NCBI RefSeq assembly: GCF_015751905.1
Contig: NZ_JADOUF010000001.1
Coordinates: forward strand, 4,278,001-4,342,000
Reading direction: 5' to 3'
Source of the DNA: Longispora fulva
GTDB lineage: Bacteria > Actinomycetota > Actinomycetes > Mycobacteriales > Micromonosporaceae
Length of the DNA stretch: 64,000 bases
Shown: positions 9,235-17,412 of the stretch, piece by piece
How positions within the stretch are numbered: position 1 is the stretch's first letter
How the letters are laid out: the number at the start of each line of letters is the position of its first letter
Position numbers and translations under genes: made by a program
Notes under the pieces: generated by a model
What the model was told of the DNA's origin: nothing
Database searches by the model: none
What the model saw: only the letters and a program-made list of their open reading frames with translations

Positions 9235-9351
9235 CTAGCCTGTCCACCTGCCCAGTAGGCGCAGCTCACGGCCCAGCAGGCCCGACCGCAGCGCGACCGC
9301 ACCGGTCACGGCGAGTCGCCGCTCCGTCGTGCTCGTGGTCTGCCGCGACAT
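9235..9351 (-). CDS. Small basic ORF of 38 codons, unknown
   Basis: The ORF begins MSRQTTSTTERRLAVTGAVA and ends LLGRWTG. I do not recognise it. It is supported by a strong Shine-Dalgarno (GAAGGAG, seven bases before the ATG at 9351) and a good terminator 20 bp after its stop, giving a self-contained transcription unit. It is arginine-rich with a short central hydrophobic stretch. It could be a small regulatory or membrane-associated peptide, or a leader. It lies between the tRNA array and the CHAP-protein gene. Confidence 0.5.
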   Translation of the reverse strand: MSRQTTSTTERRLAVTGAVALRSGLLGRELRLLGRWTG

Positions 9352-9728
9352 CGGATGCTCCTTCAGGTCTGCCTTACGTCTGCCAGAACACTACGACCCG
9401 CCCCACAGCGCCGCAACGCATTTAGGCGCCTCACGCCGGCCACGACGCACAGCGCCATTTTCGAGCTTTCCTTTTCCACCACGAACGAATACGCGTGCGG
9501 CAGGGGTCCGGCCCCGCCACCCTGCGCCGCCCCGACCTCCCATCGGGCGCGCGACGGCACCATTCGGGCAGAATCCTTTCTGGCCGCAAGACGCCATGCA
9601 TCTTGGTGCCATGCCGAGGCTGGTGACATCGCCCCGAGCGGCTGGCAGAGTTCACCACATCGGAAGAACGCACCACATCGGAGCGAAACTTCCAAATCCC
9701 ATTATTTCGTACACGGGTGGAGTCTGTC
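9352..9728. other. Gene-poor region with direct repeat
   Basis: I see no convincing gene in this 377-bp stretch. It contains CACCACATCGGA at 9653-9664 repeated at 9671-9682 (18-bp period), followed by an AT-rich tract (CCCATTATTTCGTACACG, ending near 9713) that probably holds the promoter for the downstream 19-codon ORF and CHAP-protein gene. Confidence 0.4.
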
Positions 9729-9788
9729 ATGCCTCGAAAGGTCACGCCCGTCACCGACGAGATCGCCCAGCACCTCCCCAACTACTGA
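9729..9788 (+). CDS. 19-codon ORF upstream of CHAP-protein gene
   Basis: The predicted peptide is MPRKVTPVTDEIAQHLPNY. GGTGGAG stands seven bases before its ATG, a better ribosome site than that of the gene downstream. It ends 31 bp before the ATG of the secreted CHAP protein. I do not recognise the peptide. It may be a leader peptide or a very small protein co-expressed with the exported protein; codon use is GC-biased as in real genes here. Confidence 0.4.
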   Translation: MPRKVTPVTDEIAQHLPNY

Positions 9789-9819
9789 TCACTCCACAAG
9801 AGACGGACAACCCCACGCC

Positions 9820-11241
9820 ATGAACACAGTCATCCGCCGCACCCTCGCCGGCCTGGTCACCACCGCAGCCCTCACCGGCAGCATCCTCGGCGCCGTCACC
9901 CCGGCCCACGCCGGCAGCGGTTCCGCGCCGGGCTACGACATCAGCGCCCTCGCCCGGGCCAACGAGAACAAGGGTTCCTGCCAGACCAACAGTCTGGGGG
10001 GTATCGGCTTCCAGGGCCCCAACGAGAGCAGCTGCTCCGGCAACGCCTGGTGCGCCGACTTCGCCGGCTGGGCCTGGGCCAACGCCGGCAACCACTCCAT
10101 CGACGTCACCGGCCTGACCCAGGGCTCCTGGACCTTCTACAACTACGGCAAGAACCACGGCACCCTGCACACCGACACCGGCTACCAGCCCCAGGTCGGG
10201 GACGCCGCCGTCTACAACGTCACCTCCTACGATTCCAACGGCTACGCCACCTACAGCGACCACGTCGGCCTGGTCACCCTCGTCAACGCGAACGGCTCCA
10301 TCGAAGTCACCAACGGCAACTTCAGCGACAAGGTCATGACCAACGCCGTCCCCGCCTCCCAGGCCCCCGTCGGCAGCTACCAGAGCGCCCAGGGCAACAC
10401 GATCAGCGCGTACGTCACGCCGGTGGGCAAGGTGGGCCAGGCGTTGGCCAAAAACGGCGTCGGGCTCTACGGCTGGACGACGGAGAGCGATCCCGACGTC
10501 AGGGCGGTCGCCGCCGACGGTGGCGTGCAGATGATCCTCAGCAGCAACGGCACGGTGTACGCCAAGACGTCGATCGGCACGTACGGCTGGACCCGGGAGA
10601 GCGACGCCGGAGCCAGGGCCATCGCCGTCGGCTCCGACGGTACCCAGATGATCATCGGCAGCGACGGACAGGTCTACGCCAAGAACAGCATCGGCCTCTA
10701 CGGCTGGACCCGCGAGAGCGACACCGGCGTCAAGGCCATCGCCACCAGCGGCGGCGTCCAGATGATCCTCGGCAATGACGGCACCGTCCTGGCGAAGAGC
10801 GGCATCGGCCTGTACGGCTGGACCCGCGAGAGCGACGCCGGAGCCAAGGCCATTGCGGTGGGCTACGACGGCACCCAGATGATCATCGGCAGCGACAGTC
10901 AGGTCTACGCCAAGAACAGCATCGGCCTGTACGGCTGGACCCGCGAGAGCGACACCGGCATCAAGGCCATCGCGGCAGGTTACGACGGTACCCAGATGAT
11001 CCTCACCAACGACGGCACCGTCCTGGCGAAGAGCGGCATCGGCCTGTACGGCTGGACCCGGGAGAGCGACGCGGGCGTCTCGGCGATCGCCACCAACGGC
11101 GGTGTCCAGATGATCATCGGTAGCGACGGGCAGGTCTACGCCAAGAACACGATCGGCCTGTACGGCTGGAATCGCGAGAGCGACGCCGGCGTCAAGGCCA
11201 TCGCGGTCGGCTCGGACGGCACCCAGATGATCATCGGCTGA
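9820..11241 (+). CDS. Secreted CHAP-domain protein with seven tandem repeats
   Basis: The 473-residue product has a Sec signal peptide (RR, hydrophobic core, cleavage near AHA-GS at residue 31), a CHAP-type cysteine peptidase/amidase domain (about 36-205) with Cys78 in NAWCADFAGW and His148 in YSDHVGLV, and seven tandem repeats of 38-39 residues (about 212-473) centred on LYGWTRESDAGVKAI and GTQMIIGSDGQVYAK. Seven repeats of this size suggest a closed seven-bladed beta-propeller, perhaps for carbohydrate or wall binding (inference). CHAP domains cut peptidoglycan peptides (family knowledge), so a cell-wall hydrolase role is likely. The Shine-Dalgarno (AGAGACGG) is weak. Confidence 0.82.
   Translation: MNTVIRRTLAGLVTTAALTGSILGAVTPAHAGSGSAPGYDISALARANENKGSCQTNSLGGIGFQGPNESSCSGNAWCADFAGWAWANAGNHSIDVTGLTQGSWTFYNYGKNHGTLHTDTGYQPQVGDAAVYNVTSYDSNGYATYSDHVGLVTLVNANGSIEVTNGNFSDKVMTNAVPASQAPVGSYQSAQGNTISAYVTPVGKVGQALAKNGVGLYGWTTESDPDVRAVAADGGVQMILSSNGTVYAKTSIGTYGWTRESDAGARAIAVGSDGTQMIIGSDGQVYAKNSIGLYGWTRESDTGVKAIATSGGVQMILGNDGTVLAKSGIGLYGWTRESDAGAKAIAVGYDGTQMIIGSDSQVYAKNSIGLYGWTRESDTGIKAIAAGYDGTQMILTNDGTVLAKSGIGLYGWTRESDAGVSAIATNGGVQMIIGSDGQVYAKNTIGLYGWNRESDAGVKAIAVGSDGTQMIIG
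10456..11238 (+). repeat. Seven in-frame 114-117 bp tandem repeats
   Basis: Seven copies encode a unit that begins GLYGWTRESD. The copies alternate between two subtypes, one with GTQMIIGSDGQVYAKNS and one with GGVQMILGNDGTVLAKSG, as if dimers had been duplicated. DNA identity between neighbours is high, including silent sites such as GGCCTGTACGGCTGGACC, which points to recent duplication or gene conversion. Confidence 0.85.
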
Positions 11242-11252
11242 CCCTCGGCCCA

Positions 11253-11295
11253 CGGCGGTGGGCCACGGCGGAACGTCCGCCGTGGCCCACCGCCG
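11253..11295 (+). terminator. Long perfect hairpin terminator
   Basis: A perfect 20-bp GC-rich stem (11253-11272 with 11276-11295) and a 3-nt ACG loop begin 12 bp after the CHAP-protein stop. No T tract follows, as is usual for actinobacterial hairpin terminators. Confidence 0.8.
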
Positions 11296-11363
11296 GCTTG
11301 TGGTCCGACCAGGGTTCCAAAGCGCCGGAGCCCTCCCCTGTGCCGGCGGCCTAGGGTGGAGTC

Positions 11364-11921
11364 ATGATCAACGACTCCGTCGCCCTCGTCCCGGGCGTGA
11401 CCCTGCGGCCGGCGACCCTGGCCGACGCCCCGGGCCTGCACCGCGCCTACCTGCGCAACCGGGACCACCTGCGCCCCTGGGACCCCCGCCGGGGCGAGGA
11501 CTTCTTCACCCTCGCCGGCCAGGTCGCGCGCCTGACCGACCAGCTCCAGCAACGCGCGGCGGGCCGGCTCGCGCTGTGGGTCCTGCTCGACGACAGCGAG
11601 GTCGTCGGCACCGTGACCCTGACCAACATCGCGCACGGCCCGCTGCGCAGCGCCAACCTGGGCTACTGGATCGACACCGGCCAGGTCGGCAGGGGGCTGG
11701 CGACGGCTGCGGCGCTGGCGGCGTGCCGGGCGGCCGACGAGCGGCTGGGCCTGCACCGGCTGGAGGCCGGTGCCATGGTCGCGAATGTCGGCTCGCAGCG
11801 TGTACTGGCCAACTGCGGCTTCGAGCTGATCGGCACGGCGCGGAACTACCTGCACATCGACGGGGAGTGGCGCGACCACGTCCTGTTCCAGCGCATCCTC
11901 AACGACCGCCAGCCGAGCTGA
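11364..11921 (+). CDS. RimJ/RimL-type GNAT N-acetyltransferase
   Basis: The 185-residue protein begins with the beta strand VTLRPATLADAPGLHRAYL and carries the acetyl-CoA loop Q/RxxGxA as TGQVGRGLATAAALA, then HRLEAGAMVANVGSQRVLANCGFE, all typical of RimJ/RimL alanine acetyltransferases. GTGGAGTC before the ATG is a usable ribosome site. Ribosomal protein or other N-terminal acetylation is possible, but the substrate is unknown. It is convergent with the GH20 gene. Confidence 0.88.
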   Translation: MINDSVALVPGVTLRPATLADAPGLHRAYLRNRDHLRPWDPRRGEDFFTLAGQVARLTDQLQQRAAGRLALWVLLDDSEVVGTVTLTNIAHGPLRSANLGYWIDTGQVGRGLATAAALAACRAADERLGLHRLEAGAMVANVGSQRVLANCGFELIGTARNYLHIDGEWRDHVLFQRILNDRQPS

Positions 11922-11930
11922 CCGGCCCGG

Positions 11931-13469
11931 TCAGCGGGGCGCGTTGACCAGAGCGTCCAGTTCGGACTCGCGGTCGGCGCGGTCCCTCGGCCAGCCCGCC
12001 GCGTCCGGCCGGCGCTGCCAGGGCAGGGGCCCCGCCTCCGGGCGGTACTCGACCCCCATGGCATCCAGCCGGGGCAGGTGCTCGGCCAGCCGGTCGCGGA
12101 AGTCGGCGTGCCTCCCGGAGTTCCACACCACCTCGGCGAACGCGCACAGCCGGGGGAACACCATGTAGTCCACGGCCCGGGTGGTCGGCATGTGCTCGGT
12201 CCACACGTTGCACTGCGCGCCGAGGAGCCGCTCCGGATGGTCGGGGGCGAGGGTGGCCGGGTCGAACGCGTACACGTCGTCGACGGTGAGGACCGTGCCG
12301 ACCGGGACCGGTTCGTCCGCGTGGTCCGACTGGCGGTAGTCGAGGTAGGTGGACAGGTCCGGGCAGGCGACCACGTCGTGGCCGGCCTCGGCGGCGGCCC
12401 TGGTCACGCCGGGTCCCCGCCAGGCGGCGACGGCCACGCCCCGGGGCGCGCCGCCCTCGAGGATCTCGTCCCAGGCGTACGCGCGCCGGCCGTGGGTGGC
12501 CAGGTGGTCGACCAGCGCGCGGCCGAACCGGCGGCGGGCGTCGAGGGGCTGGTCGGGCGGGCACTCGTCGCCGCCGATGCCGATGAACTCGCCCGGGAAC
12601 AGCGCGCACACCTCGTCGAGGACGTTCCGGCAGAACTCCAGGGTGTCGTCGGTCAGGTCGATCCCGTGCGGCGACAGTCCCCACCCGGTCCGCACCCCGA
12701 CGGGGCCGTGGCCTGGGGCGAGCCAGGGGTAGGCGGCCACGGCGGACTGGGTGTGGCCGGGGAGGTCGATCTCGGGGACGACGGTCACGAACCGGGCGGC
12801 CGCGTATCCGACGATCTCGCGGAGGTCGTCGGCGGTGTAGTACCCGCCGTGGGGTCGGCCGTCGAAGCGCCCGTGCTGGCGGGAGCCGACCATGCTCTCG
12901 GCCCGCCAGCCGCCGACCTCGGTGAGCAGTGGATAGCCGGGGATCTCGACCCTCCAGCCCTGGTCGTCGGTGAGGTGCAGGTGCAGCACGTTGAGTTTGT
13001 GCGCGGCGAGGAGATCCACGAACCGCAGCACGTCGGCCTTGGGCATGAAGTGCCGGGCGACGTCGAGCATGCAGCCGCGCCACCCGTAGCGGGGCGCGTC
13101 GCGCACGGTCACGGCCGGTATCCGCCACGGGCCGTCGGCGACCGGTGCCCTGCGGTACGCGGCGGGTGGCAGGAGTTGGCGCAGGGTCTGGGCGCCGTGG
13201 AAGACGCCGGCCGGGTCGCCGCCGAGCAGGGTGACGCCGTCGCGGGTCACGACGAGCAGGTACCCGGAGGCGGGCAGCGCGGAATCCACCGCGAGCGCGA
13301 TGGTCCCGTCCGCGCCGGCCGGGGGCAGCCAGCGGTCCAGCGCCGGGCCGAGTGCGCCGCGCAGCCAGTGCGCGACGCCGTCCAGGCCCTCCCCGACGGA
13401 CAGCCCGGTCCGCGCGGTCAGCTCGAACTCGCCGGCGCCCCAGGTCACGGATCTCGGGAGCGGCAGCAT
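11931..13469 (-). CDS. Beta-N-acetylhexosaminidase (GH20)
   Basis: The 512-residue enzyme removes terminal GlcNAc/GalNAc from beta-linked oligosaccharides. An N-terminal GH20b domain (1-120) precedes the barrel, with YGWRGCMLDVARHF, LHLHLTDDQGWR, VPEIDLPGHT and the catalytic Asp301-Glu302 pair in GIGGDECPP. There is no signal peptide, so it acts inside the cell. Its ATG at 13469 overlaps the permease stop as TGATG, which fixes the start and couples it to the importer. This arrangement (ABC sugar importer followed by an intracellular GH20) matches the streptomycete dasABC-dasD chitobiose system, so chito-oligosaccharide degradation is likely. Confidence 0.92.
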   Translation of the reverse strand: MLPLPRSVTWGAGEFELTARTGLSVGEGLDGVAHWLRGALGPALDRWLPPAGADGTIALAVDSALPASGYLLVVTRDGVTLLGGDPAGVFHGAQTLRQLLPPAAYRRAPVADGPWRIPAVTVRDAPRYGWRGCMLDVARHFMPKADVLRFVDLLAAHKLNVLHLHLTDDQGWRVEIPGYPLLTEVGGWRAESMVGSRQHGRFDGRPHGGYYTADDLREIVGYAAARFVTVVPEIDLPGHTQSAVAAYPWLAPGHGPVGVRTGWGLSPHGIDLTDDTLEFCRNVLDEVCALFPGEFIGIGGDECPPDQPLDARRRFGRALVDHLATHGRRAYAWDEILEGGAPRGVAVAAWRGPGVTRAAAEAGHDVVACPDLSTYLDYRQSDHADEPVPVGTVLTVDDVYAFDPATLAPDHPERLLGAQCNVWTEHMPTTRAVDYMVFPRLCAFAEVVWNSGRHADFRDRLAEHLPRLDAMGVEYRPEAGPLPWQRRPDAAGWPRDRADRESELDALVNAPR

Positions 13470-14302
13470 CAGTCCTTCACCGCCCCGCCGAGGCCGGAGA
13501 CGAGTCTGCGTTGGACGAGGACGAAGAAGAGCAGTACCGGAATGGTCATCAGGGTCGAGGCCGCCATGATGCCGCCCCAGTCGTTCTCGTCGGGTTTGAC
13601 GAACATCTGCAACGCCGCCGGCAGGGTCTGGTTGCCCTTCGCGCTGATGATGAACGTCTTGGCGAAGATGAAGTCGTTCCACGCCGTGATGAATGAGAAC
13701 ACGCTGGTCGCGGCCAGTCCGGGCGCGGCGAGCGGGAAGGTGATCCGCCACAGCACGGTGAACCGGCTGGCCCCGTCCACGAGGGCCGCCTCCTCGACGG
13801 CCTCGGGGACGGCGGCGACGAAGCCGCGCATCATCCAGATCGCGAACGGCAGTGAGAACGCCAGGTGCGTGATCACCAGCGAGCCCAGCGTGTTGAGCCC
13901 GACGCCGGGCACGGTGCCGCCGAGGTCGCGGACCAGGAAGAACAGCGGGATGGTCAGGGCCTCCACCGGCACCATCTGCGCGATCAGGAACAGCACGAGG
14001 ATGGTGGTGCGCCACCGGAACCGGAACCGGGTCAGCGCGACGGCCGCCAGGAAGGCGACCAGACCCGAGAGCACGACGACGGTACCGGCGACGATCAGGC
14101 TGTTGAGGAAGTACCGGCCGAAGTTCTCCTGGCCGATCACCCGCTCGAAGCTGTCCAGGCTGGGGTGCCAGGTCCAGGGCCGCACGGCCGTGGAGGTGAT
14201 CTCGCCGGCAGGTTTGAAGGCCGACAGCAGCATCCAGTAGATCGGGAACACGGTGACGGCGGCGGCGAGCAGCGCCGCGGCGTTGGCGAGGGGACGCTTC
14301 AC
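13469..14302 (-). CDS. Carbohydrate ABC transporter permease (MalG type)
   Basis: This 277-residue inner-membrane protein has six predicted segments, starting LLAAAVTVFPIYWMLLSAFK, and the EAA loop EAALVDGASRFTVLWRITFP that docks the ATPase. The GTG start is set by a GTGA overlap with the upstream permease and GGGGGAG before it. With the other permease and the binding lipoprotein it forms a CUT1 importer. No ATPase gene is in the operon, so a shared MsiK-type ATPase is expected, as in streptomycetes. Confidence 0.93.
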   Translation of the reverse strand: MKRPLANAAALLAAAVTVFPIYWMLLSAFKPAGEITSTAVRPWTWHPSLDSFERVIGQENFGRYFLNSLIVAGTVVVLSGLVAFLAAVALTRFRFRWRTTILVLFLIAQMVPVEALTIPLFFLVRDLGGTVPGVGLNTLGSLVITHLAFSLPFAIWMMRGFVAAVPEAVEEAALVDGASRFTVLWRITFPLAAPGLAATSVFSFITAWNDFIFAKTFIISAKGNQTLPAALQMFVKPDENDWGGIMAASTLMTIPVLLFFVLVQRRLVSGLGGAVKD

Positions 14303-15186
14303 AGGTGCTCCCCCTGGCGGCGGATCGCGCGGACGTAGAACAGGGTGACGGCGAGCAGGATCACGGTCGTCACGACGCCGATCGCCGAGCCCAGGCCGTA
14401 CTCGGAGGAGCCGAACGCCTTCTGGTAGGCGAACACGTTCAGCACCAGGTTCTGCCCGGCTATGCCGCCGCCGGTCATCACGTAGATCTGGGTGAAGATC
14501 TTGAAGTCCCAGATCACCGACTGGATGACCACGATGGTGATGACGGGCCGCAGGATCGGCACGATCACCTTCCAGAACTGTTGCCACACTGTGGCCCCGT
14601 CGATCCGGGACGCCTCGAGCACGGACTCGGGGACGGCCCTGATCCCGGCGTACAGGCTGACCATCACGAACGGGAAGGAGTGCCACACGACCGTGGCCCC
14701 GACCAGGGCGAAGGCCGAGTACCGGTCGTAGAACCAGTTGTGGCCGCCGAGCCCGAGGGTCTGGTTGACCAGCCCCAGATCGGTGTCGAACAGGAACAGC
14801 CACACCGTCGAGCCGGTCATCGCCGGGGCCGCCCAGGCCGCCATCGCCGCGAGCGACAGCACGGTCCTGGGCACCCGGCCGACCCGGGTGAGCAGCACCG
14901 CGAGCGCCGCGCCCACCGCGAGGGTCGCGAGCACGCACGCCGCCGCGAACCACACCGTGGTGCTCAGCACGCTCCAGAACTGCGGATCGGACAACAGCGT
15001 CGTGTAGTTGCCCACGCCGACGAACTCTGCCGGCTGACCGCCGGAGACCTGCGGCTGGCGGTAGTCGAAGACCGAGATCAGGCCCAACTGGTACAGGGGG
15101 TAGCCGAACAGCGGCACCAGCACCACGGCGGTGGGCAGCAGATACAGCAGCGGCAGGAACCGCCCCCGCCTCGCGGCAGTGGTCAT
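14299..15186 (-). CDS. Carbohydrate ABC transporter permease (MalF type)
   Basis: The 295-residue permease has about six transmembrane segments (first LLYLLPTAVVLVPLFGYPLY) and the EAA loop EASRIDGATVWQQFWKVIVP. Its ATG overlaps the stop of the binding-protein gene (ATGA), and its own stop overlaps the next permease (GTGA). It therefore belongs to one tightly coupled operon for import of an oligosaccharide, probably a chito-oligosaccharide given the GH20 gene. Confidence 0.93.
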   Translation of the reverse strand: MTTAARRGRFLPLLYLLPTAVVLVPLFGYPLYQLGLISVFDYRQPQVSGGQPAEFVGVGNYTTLLSDPQFWSVLSTTVWFAAACVLATLAVGAALAVLLTRVGRVPRTVLSLAAMAAWAAPAMTGSTVWLFLFDTDLGLVNQTLGLGGHNWFYDRYSAFALVGATVVWHSFPFVMVSLYAGIRAVPESVLEASRIDGATVWQQFWKVIVPILRPVITIVVIQSVIWDFKIFTQIYVMTGGGIAGQNLVLNVFAYQKAFGSSEYGLGSAIGVVTTVILLAVTLFYVRAIRRQGEHL

Positions 15187-16457
15187 CGGCCGAAGGCGCT
15201 GTTGATCGCGGTGTTGGCCTCCTCGGTGGCCGCCTCGACGCTGGCCTGCCCGGTGACGACCTTCTGCAGCATGGTCGGCACGACCTTCTGGCTGTCCACC
15301 TTCACCCAGGCCGGGTCGAGCGGCACGAACCGGGTGCCGGCGGCGGCCGTGGCCAGGAACGGCTTGAGGAACGGGTCCCTGGCGGCCACGTCGGCGAGCG
15401 CGGCGGAGCTGGTCGGCAGGTTGCCCATCGCGTCGTACATCTTCGTCTGGTACTTCTTCCCGCCGAGCAGCTTCGTGAACTCCACGGCCAGGGTGCGCTT
15501 CTTCGTGCCCTTCAGCACGCCGAGGTTGTTGCCGCCGGCGAACGCCGGGGCGATCGAGCCGGCCTTCGCGCCCGGCAGCGGGACCACGGCGTACTTCCCC
15601 TTGGCCGCCCCGGCGTCGACCGCGCCCCGGTTGAAGTTGCCGAGGATGGCCATCCCGGCCTTGCCGGTGGCGAACAGTTCGGCCGTCTTGCCGCCGGTCA
15701 GCCCGGCGCAGGCCTGGGCGGGACACGTGGCGAACAGGTCGGTGTACGCCTTCACCCCGGCCCTCGACCGCTCCGAACCGATCGCGGCGGCGAACTTGCC
15801 CTCCTTGCGCACCGCGATGTCGCCGCCGGCGTCCCAGACGAAGGGCAGTGCGCCGAAGGTGTACTCGCCGCCGACCGCGATGCCGTACAGCTCGGGCTTC
15901 GCGGCGCGGATCCTCGTGGCCGCCGCCGCGAGTTCGGCGTAGGAGGTCGGGGGCGCGATGCCCAGCTCGGTGAACACGTCGGTGCGGTAGTAGAGGGCGC
16001 GCAGGCCCACGTACCAGGGCATGCCGTAGAGCTTGCCGTCGATCGTGGCGCTGGCGAGCAGGTCCTTGCCGATGTCCCCGCCGGTCACGTCCTTCGTGAT
16101 GTCCGCGAACCCGCCGGCCGCGACGTAGTCGGCGACGTCGGTGTTGCCGTACTCGGCGACGTCCGGGGCGCTGTCCGGGTCACTGAACGCGCCCTTGAAC
16201 TTCTCGTGCCGGGTGGCGTTCGTCGGGATGTAGCTGATCTCGACCGTCACGTCCTTGTGCGCGGCAGTGAACTCGGCGACCGCCTCCTGGACGACCTTCT
16301 CCTTCGGCGGCTGGTTGGGCTCCTGGAACAGCCAGACCCGCAACGCCCCGGTGCTCTCGTCGACCCCGGCGTTCTCCTGCGGCGCGGCCGAGGGCGGCGC
16401 GCAGGCGGTCAGCAGGGCGCCGGCGACGGCCAGCGCTGCCCATTTCACGATCTTCAC
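15183..16457 (-). CDS. Sugar-binding lipoprotein (DasA/NgcE-like)
   Basis: The 424-residue precursor has a lipoprotein signal with lipobox LLTAC, then a MalE-type binding protein (LRVWLFQEPN, PDVAEYGNTDVADYVAAG, GKLYGMPWYVGLRALYY). It captures substrate outside the cell for the two permeases downstream. GGAGGTACCCCGTG precedes the ATG. It is the first gene of a four-gene operon that ends with a GH20 hexosaminidase, so N,N'-diacetylchitobiose or a related amino-sugar oligosaccharide is the likely ligand (inference). The divergent IclR gene lies 125 bp away. Confidence 0.9.
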   Translation of the reverse strand: MKIVKWAALAVAGALLTACAPPSAAPQENAGVDESTGALRVWLFQEPNQPPKEKVVQEAVAEFTAAHKDVTVEISYIPTNATRHEKFKGAFSDPDSAPDVAEYGNTDVADYVAAGGFADITKDVTGGDIGKDLLASATIDGKLYGMPWYVGLRALYYRTDVFTELGIAPPTSYAELAAAATRIRAAKPELYGIAVGGEYTFGALPFVWDAGGDIAVRKEGKFAAAIGSERSRAGVKAYTDLFATCPAQACAGLTGGKTAELFATGKAGMAILGNFNRGAVDAGAAKGKYAVVPLPGAKAGSIAPAFAGGNNLGVLKGTKKRTLAVEFTKLLGGKKYQTKMYDAMGNLPTSSAALADVAARDPFLKPFLATAAAGTRFVPLDPAWVKVDSQKVVPTMLQKVVTGQASVEAATEEANTAINSAFGR

Positions 16458-16537
16458 GGGGTACCTCCAGGGGGCGTCGTTCCGCTGGGCGGAAACCTAG
16501 ACACCGGGCGGCGGCACGGACAAGGTTCTTCACGAAT

Positions 16538-16556
16538 CGTTCTGCAATGCAAAACG
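16538..16556. promoter_or_regulatory. 19-bp palindrome, probable IclR operator
   Basis: CGTTcTGCA-A-TGCAaAACG is symmetric at eight of nine positions per arm. It lies in the 125-bp divergent region, 27 bp before the IclR start and 81 bp from the transport operon. Site size and symmetry fit IclR-family dimers. The link to this regulator is inferred from position. Confidence 0.65.
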
Positions 16557-16582
16557 CGATGCCGAGGAAGTATGGTCTGGGC

Positions 16583-17356
16583 ATGACCGAGCGCAACCAG
16601 TCCTCCTCACTCCGCCGCGCGCTCGCCGTGCTCGGCCACGTCCGCGAGCACGCCGGGGTGGGCCGGGGGGTGTCGCTGACCGCGCTCGCCGAGGACCTGG
16701 AGCTGTCCAAGAGCACGGTGTTACGCCTGGCCACGCCCCTGATCGAGGCCAACCTGCTCGCCAGGGACCGCGACACCGGAGCGTTCCGGCTCGGGCACGG
16801 CGCGCTGGTCCTCGGCCAGGCCTATCTCTCCACACTGGACCTTCGCGCGGTGGCCGCGGAGGAGGCGCACCGGCTGATGCGCGAGGCTCAGGAGACGGTG
16901 CACCTGTGCGTGTACGACGCCCCACACGTCGTCTACATCGACAAGGTGGAGAACCAGACGAACCTGCGGATGGCATCAAGGGTGGGCAGCAGGATGCCGG
17001 CGTACTGCACGGCGGTCGGGAAGGCGATCCTGGCGTTCCTGCCGGACACCGCCATGGACGCGGCCGTCGAGGCCGGCATGCCGGCGCTCACCCCGCACAC
17101 CATCACCGACCCGGACAAGCTGCGCGCGGAACTGGTGAAGATCCGCGGTCGGGGGTACGCCGTGGACGACCGCGAGAACGAGCAGGAGGTCCGATGTGTG
17201 GCGGCCCCCATCTTCGATCACTCCAATATGGTGGTCGCCGCGATGTCGGTGTCGGGGCTGACGTCCCGGATCACGCCGACCCGGGCACGCGAGCTGGGCG
17301 TGACCGTGACGGGCGCGTGTCTGCGGATCTCGCGCGGCCTCGGCTCGACGCGGTGA
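16583..17356 (+). CDS. IclR-family transcriptional regulator
   Basis: The 257-residue protein has an N-terminal winged helix (SSLRRALAVLGHVREH, LSKSTVLRLATPLIEANLL) and an IclR effector domain (GSRMPAYCTAVGKAILAFLP, CVAAPIFDH). It probably senses a sugar and controls the divergent chito-oligosaccharide importer. I prefer the ATG at 16583, because the in-frame ATG at 16547 lies inside the palindromic operator; TATGGT at 16571 could be a -10 for a nearly leaderless start. Leu47 is encoded by TTA (16721-16723), a rare codon that makes translation depend on the bldA tRNA in streptomycetes. Confidence 0.9.
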   Translation: MTERNQSSSLRRALAVLGHVREHAGVGRGVSLTALAEDLELSKSTVLRLATPLIEANLLARDRDTGAFRLGHGALVLGQAYLSTLDLRAVAAEEAHRLMREAQETVHLCVYDAPHVVYIDKVENQTNLRMASRVGSRMPAYCTAVGKAILAFLPDTAMDAAVEAGMPALTPHTITDPDKLRAELVKIRGRGYAVDDRENEQEVRCVAAPIFDHSNMVVAAMSVSGLTSRITPTRARELGVTVTGACLRISRGLGSTR

Positions 17357-17412
17357 CGGCCGCCGGAAGCCGGAACAGGTGTCGCCGTAACCATATTGTG
17401 GTTGTCGGCTTT

